Assembly: GCF_004795255.1 (NCBI RefSeq)
Contig: NZ_SSBQ01000002.1
Coordinates: forward strand, 5,490,001 to 5,554,000
DNA: 64,000 nt
Direction of reading: 5' to 3'
Origin: Streptomyces sp. RKND-216
GTDB taxonomy: Bacteria > Actinomycetota > Actinomycetes > Streptomycetales > Streptomycetaceae
Shown here: in pieces, positions 61,107-64,000 of the stretch
How positions within the stretch are numbered: the first letter of the stretch is position 1
Layout: each line of letters opens with the position of its first letter
Made by a program: the position numbers and the translations under genes
The notes under the pieces: model-generated
Databases searched by the model: none
The model's input: the letters and a program-made list of their open reading frames with translations, nothing else
What the model was told of the DNA's origin: nothing

Positions 61107-61745
61107 ATGCTCTTCACCGACCGCGCCGAAGCAGGCCGGCTGCTCGCCGAACGGCTGGGCCACCAGCGCGGCAACCGTCCAGTGGTCCTCGCCCTGCCGC
61201 GTGGCGGCGTGCCCGTCGCCCACCCCGTGGCCCACGCCCTCGACGCGCCCCTGGACGTCGTGCTCGTCCGCAAGCTCGGCGTCCCCAGCCACCCCGAGGT
61301 GGCGTACGGTGCCCTCGGCGAGGACGGCGTCCGCGTCCTCAACCCGGACGTCCTCGCGGCCGCCCACGCCGGCCCCGGTGAACTGGAGCACACCGAGCGG
61401 GCCGCCGAGACGGAACTCGCACGCCAGGCCCTCCGCTTCCGCGGCGACCGCCCCCGCGTCCCTCTGGACGGCTGCACGGCGATCCTCGTCGACGACGGCA
61501 TCGCCACCGGAGCCACCGCCTCCGCCGCGTGCCGCGTCGCCGCCGCCCACGGCGCCGCCCGCGTCGTCCTCGCCGTCCCCGTGGCGCCCCCCGACACCGC
61601 CGCCCGCCTCGAGAAGACCGTCGACGAACTCGTCTGCCTGTCCGTGCCGGAGGTGTTCTTCGCCGTGGGGGAGTGGTACCGCGACTTCTCCCAGACCACC
61701 GACGACGAGGTCGTCGGCATCCTCTCCCGCCCCACCACCCCTTGA
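61107..61745 (+). CDS. Phosphoribosyltransferase-domain protein
   Basis: The 212-residue type I PRTase-like protein has the PRPP motif AILVDDGIATGATASAAC at about residue 128 and the N-terminal PRPP-facing VLALPRGGVPVAHPVA. The ribosome site GAGGAAGGAG fits ATG 61107; the long open frame upstream is not needed. Substrate specificity is unknown. It is the kind often found beside erythromycin-esterase or stress proteins in actinobacteria, but that partner is not seen here. Confidence 0.9.
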   Translation: MLFTDRAEAGRLLAERLGHQRGNRPVVLALPRGGVPVAHPVAHALDAPLDVVLVRKLGVPSHPEVAYGALGEDGVRVLNPDVLAAAHAGPGELEHTERAAETELARQALRFRGDRPRVPLDGCTAILVDDGIATGATASAACRVAAAHGAARVVLAVPVAPPDTAARLEKTVDELVCLSVPEVFFAVGEWYRDFSQTTDDEVVGILSRPTTP

Positions 61746-61804
61746 GGCGCCACGCACCGGGCGCAGGCCCGGCGAGACCCCTCGCCCCTCCCTACACTGG
61801 CCTC

Positions 61805-63535
61805 GTGGCCCGACCCAACGACGACGTCGCGGCACTGCTCCAGGAGTACGCCGACCTCGTCCAGATCAGTGGCGGAGACGCGTTCAAGGCACGCGCCTAC
61901 GAGAAGGCCGCCCGCGCGATCGGCGGCCACCACACGGACGTCTCCACCCTCGACGCCCGGGCCCTGCGCGACATCCCCAACGTCGGCCGGTCCATCGCCG
62001 ACAAGGTCGCCGCCTACCTGACCACCGGCACGATGCCCGAGGTCGAACAGGTCCGCGCGCGCATCCCCGACGGCGTCCGCCGCCTGATGGCCATCCCCAC
62101 CCTCGGCCCCAAGAAAGCGCTCACCCTCTACGAGACGCTCGGCATCTCCTCCGTGCCCGCGCTCCGGGAGGCCATCGAGGCCGAACGGCTCCGGGACCTC
62201 AAGGGCTTCGGGCCCAAGACCGAGGAGAACATCCTCCACGGCATCGACGTCGTCCAGGCCTCCGGTGGCCGTGTCCGTCTCGGGCAGGCGGCCGAGACCG
62301 CCGAAGCAGTCGTCGCGGCACTCACCGCGATCGCCGGCTGCGAACGGTGTACCTGGGCCGGTTCCCTGCGCCGCATGCGCGAGACCGTCGGCGACCTCGA
62401 CATCCTCGTCGCCGCCCGCCGCTCCGCACCCTTCATGGACGCCCTCACCCGGCTGCCCTACGTCGCCGAGACCCTCGCCCACGGCACCAAGAAGACCTCC
62501 GTACGCACCACCGACGGTCTCCAGATCGACCTGCGCGTCGTCCCGCCCGGTTCCTGGGGAGCCGCCCTCATCTACTTCACCGGCTCCAAGGCGCACAACA
62601 TCCGCATCCGCGAACGCGCCGTCCGGCACAAGCTGAAACTCTCCGAGTACGGCCTCTTCCACGCCGAGACCGGGCGGAAGATCGCCGCCCGCACCGAGGA
62701 GGACGTCTACCGGCGCCTCGGCCTGCCCTGGATCCCGCCCACGCTGCGCGAGGACCGCGGCGAGGTCGCCGCGGCCCTGCGCGGCGAACTGCCCGCCACT
62801 GTCACCGACGCCGACATCCGCGGCGACCTGCACACCCACACTGACCTCACCGACGGCCTGGCCTCCCTGGAGGACATGGTCGACGCCGCGGCCCGTCGCG
62901 GTCTGGAGTATTACGCCGTCACCGACCACGCCCCCGACCTGGTCATGCAGCGCATGACGGACGAGAGGGCGCTCGCACAGCGCGAAGCCGTCCGCGCACT
63001 GGGCGAGCGCCACCGCGGCATGCGCCTGCTGCACGGCACCGAACTCAACATCGACCCCGACGGCGGCGTCGACTGGGACGCGGAGTTCCTCGCCGGCTTC
63101 GACGTGTGCGTCGCCTCCGTCCACTCCCACTTCCGCCAGAGCCGTGACGCCCTCACCCGCCGCCTCGTCCGCGCCTGCGAGAACCCCCACGTCCACATCA
63201 TCGGCCACCCCACGACCCGCATCCTCGGCAAGCGCGAGCCCGTCGACGCCGACCTGGACGCCGTCTTCGCGGCCGCCGCCCGCACCGGCACCGCGCTGGA
63301 GATCAACTCCCACCCCAACCGGCTCGACCTGAACGACGAGAACATCCTCCGCGCCAAGCGCCACGGCGTGAAGTTCGCAATCGACACCGACGCCCACTCC
63401 GTCCGCGACCTGGAATACCACCGCTTCGGCGTGGGCACCGCGCAGCGCGGCTGGCTCACCGCCGAGGACGTCATCAACACCTGGCCGCTGCCACGCCTCC
63501 TCCGTCACCTGGACGGCACGGGAAACACACGCTGA
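61805..63535 (+). CDS. polX: PolX-family DNA polymerase with PHP exonuclease domain
   Basis: The 576-residue protein has a helix-hairpin-helix N-terminus (about residues 50-130: LRDIPNVGRSIADKVAAYLT), the X-family palm with catalytic aspartates in SLRRMRETVGDLDILVAA, and a C-terminal PHP domain with metal ligands GDLHTHTDLTDG (about residue 343) and TDHAPDL. It fills short gaps in base-excision or end-joining repair, and the PHP part gives 3'-5' exonuclease. GTG 61805 is preceded by TACACT (61793-61798), so the mRNA is probably leaderless. Confidence 0.95.
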   Translation: MARPNDDVAALLQEYADLVQISGGDAFKARAYEKAARAIGGHHTDVSTLDARALRDIPNVGRSIADKVAAYLTTGTMPEVEQVRARIPDGVRRLMAIPTLGPKKALTLYETLGISSVPALREAIEAERLRDLKGFGPKTEENILHGIDVVQASGGRVRLGQAAETAEAVVAALTAIAGCERCTWAGSLRRMRETVGDLDILVAARRSAPFMDALTRLPYVAETLAHGTKKTSVRTTDGLQIDLRVVPPGSWGAALIYFTGSKAHNIRIRERAVRHKLKLSEYGLFHAETGRKIAARTEEDVYRRLGLPWIPPTLREDRGEVAAALRGELPATVTDADIRGDLHTHTDLTDGLASLEDMVDAAARRGLEYYAVTDHAPDLVMQRMTDERALAQREAVRALGERHRGMRLLHGTELNIDPDGGVDWDAEFLAGFDVCVASVHSHFRQSRDALTRRLVRACENPHVHIIGHPTTRILGKREPVDADLDAVFAAAARTGTALEINSHPNRLDLNDENILRAKRHGVKFAIDTDAHSVRDLEYHRFGVGTAQRGWLTAEDVINTWPLPRLLRHLDGTGNTR

Positions 63536-63558
63536 CCTCCCACCTCCCGGAGGACACC

Positions 63559-64000
63559 ATGGACACCCGCTTCCTTGCCCCGCTGCTGGACCGTCCCGGC
63601 CCCTGGGCCTCGGTCTACCTGGACACCTCCCGGGCCACCCAGGACGCCGCTGACCGGCTGCGCCTGCGCGCCCGGGCCGCCGCCGAACAGCTCACCGCCC
63701 AGGGCGCCGACGACTACACCCGCGACGCCGTCGCGCGGCACCTCGCCGCCGGACCCGCCGCTGGAGCACCCCCGGGACGGGCCCTGTTCGCCACCGCCGC
63801 CGAGGTCGTACTCGACGTCCCTCTCGCCACGTCCCCCTCGGCCGTCCTCACCAACTGGTCCGCCCTGCCGCGCCTCGCCCCGCTGCTGGACCACCTCGAT
63901 CACGCGCCCGCCTGCCTCCTCGCCCGCGTCGACCACACCGGCGCCGACATCGAACTGTGCGACGCCGGAGGCCGCCGGTCCGTCGGCCGCGCCGTCGGCG
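63559..64000 (+). CDS. Rv2629/Vms1-like protein, 3' end outside window
   Basis: The 147 visible residues begin MDTRFLAPLLDRPGPWASVY and match the N-terminal part of the actinobacterial Rv2629-like (baeRF/Vms1-related) family, now often called Vms1/Ankzf1-type peptidyl-tRNA hydrolase. The ATG has GGAGG 5 nt upstream. It lies 23 nt after polX in the same direction. The window ends before the Gln-containing region that would show catalysis. Confidence 0.75.
   Translation, partial: MDTRFLAPLLDRPGPWASVYLDTSRATQDAADRLRLRARAAAEQLTAQGADDYTRDAVARHLAAGPAAGAPPGRALFATAAEVVLDVPLATSPSAVLTNWSALPRLAPLLDHLDHAPACLLARVDHTGADIELCDAGGRRSVGRAVG

Overview
The window reads as the chromosomal core of a Streptomyces-type actinomycete. 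Base composition is very GC-rich with strong third-position GC. GTG starts, 4-nt stop/start overlaps and leaderless-looking starts are common. Several genes are lineage markers: BldD with its c-di-GMP signature, the actinobacterial integration host factor, RbpA, an ATPase-less PriA, and the sporulation pair SmeA/SffA. The gene order resembles my memory of the Streptomyces coelicolor pyr-bldD to rbpA-smeA region. I see no rRNA, tRNA, CRISPR array, insertion sequence, prophage or attachment site.

Layout. 1-2.1 kb: a degenerate M24 peptidase homologue (5' end outside the window), efp and nusB. 2.2-2.7 kb: bldD on the minus strand, behind two tandem BldD boxes. 2.8-12.9 kb: a tight de novo pyrimidine operon, pyrR-pyrB-pyrC-(membrane protein)-carA-carB-pyrD-pyrF, whose leader carries a PyrR-type RNA site and a possible anti-Shine-Dalgarno. 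13-19.4 kb: integration host factor, gmk, rpoZ, coaBC, metK and priA. 19.5-26.3 kb: a minus-strand HTH protein, fmt, rsmB, rpe, a SorC-family regulator and guaB1.

26.4-30.5 kb is a small accessory block: a methyltransferase, an Lrp/AsnC regulator, and a nitrilase/flavin-oxidase pair closely resembling DavA/DavB of the lysine-to-5-aminovalerate route, preceded by regularly spaced direct repeats. 30.8-32.1 kb is an MFS transporter. 32.3-36.9 kb is the riboflavin operon (ribD-ribE-ribM-ribBA-ribH) under an FMN riboswitch, followed by hisE, hisG and a small membrane protein. 38.7-47.2 kb mixes an EccA/CbbX-like AAA+ protein with TPR-like N-terminus, a P-loop kinase, a Tat-exported C39-like peptidase, a divergent family A DNA polymerase, an acyl-CoA dehydrogenase and a small cysteine-containing protein.

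47.4-53.4 kb: a second Lrp regulator, an amidohydrolase, then lnt, ppm and fxsA, with an unusual roughly 360-nt structured segment and an apparent frame break upstream of lnt. 53.5-58.6 kb: rbpA with a sigma-R type promoter, an MFS/UMF1 transporter, a GDPD, a YczE-type membrane protein and a divergent MocR regulator. 58.6-64 kb: smeA-sffA, a HIT protein, a phosphoribosyltransferase, PolX, and the start of a gene resembling the Rv2629/Vms1-like group, cut by the window end.

Most of the window is housekeeping (pyrimidine, purine, flavin, histidine and SAM metabolism, translation, transcription and replication factors) plus Streptomyces development (bldD, integration host factor, smeA/sffA, rbpA). 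The least ordinary signals are the davBA/Lrp block with its spaced repeats, the lysine-less Walker A of SffA, the metal-ligand-depleted M24 protein, the altered polymerase, and the structured lnt leader.
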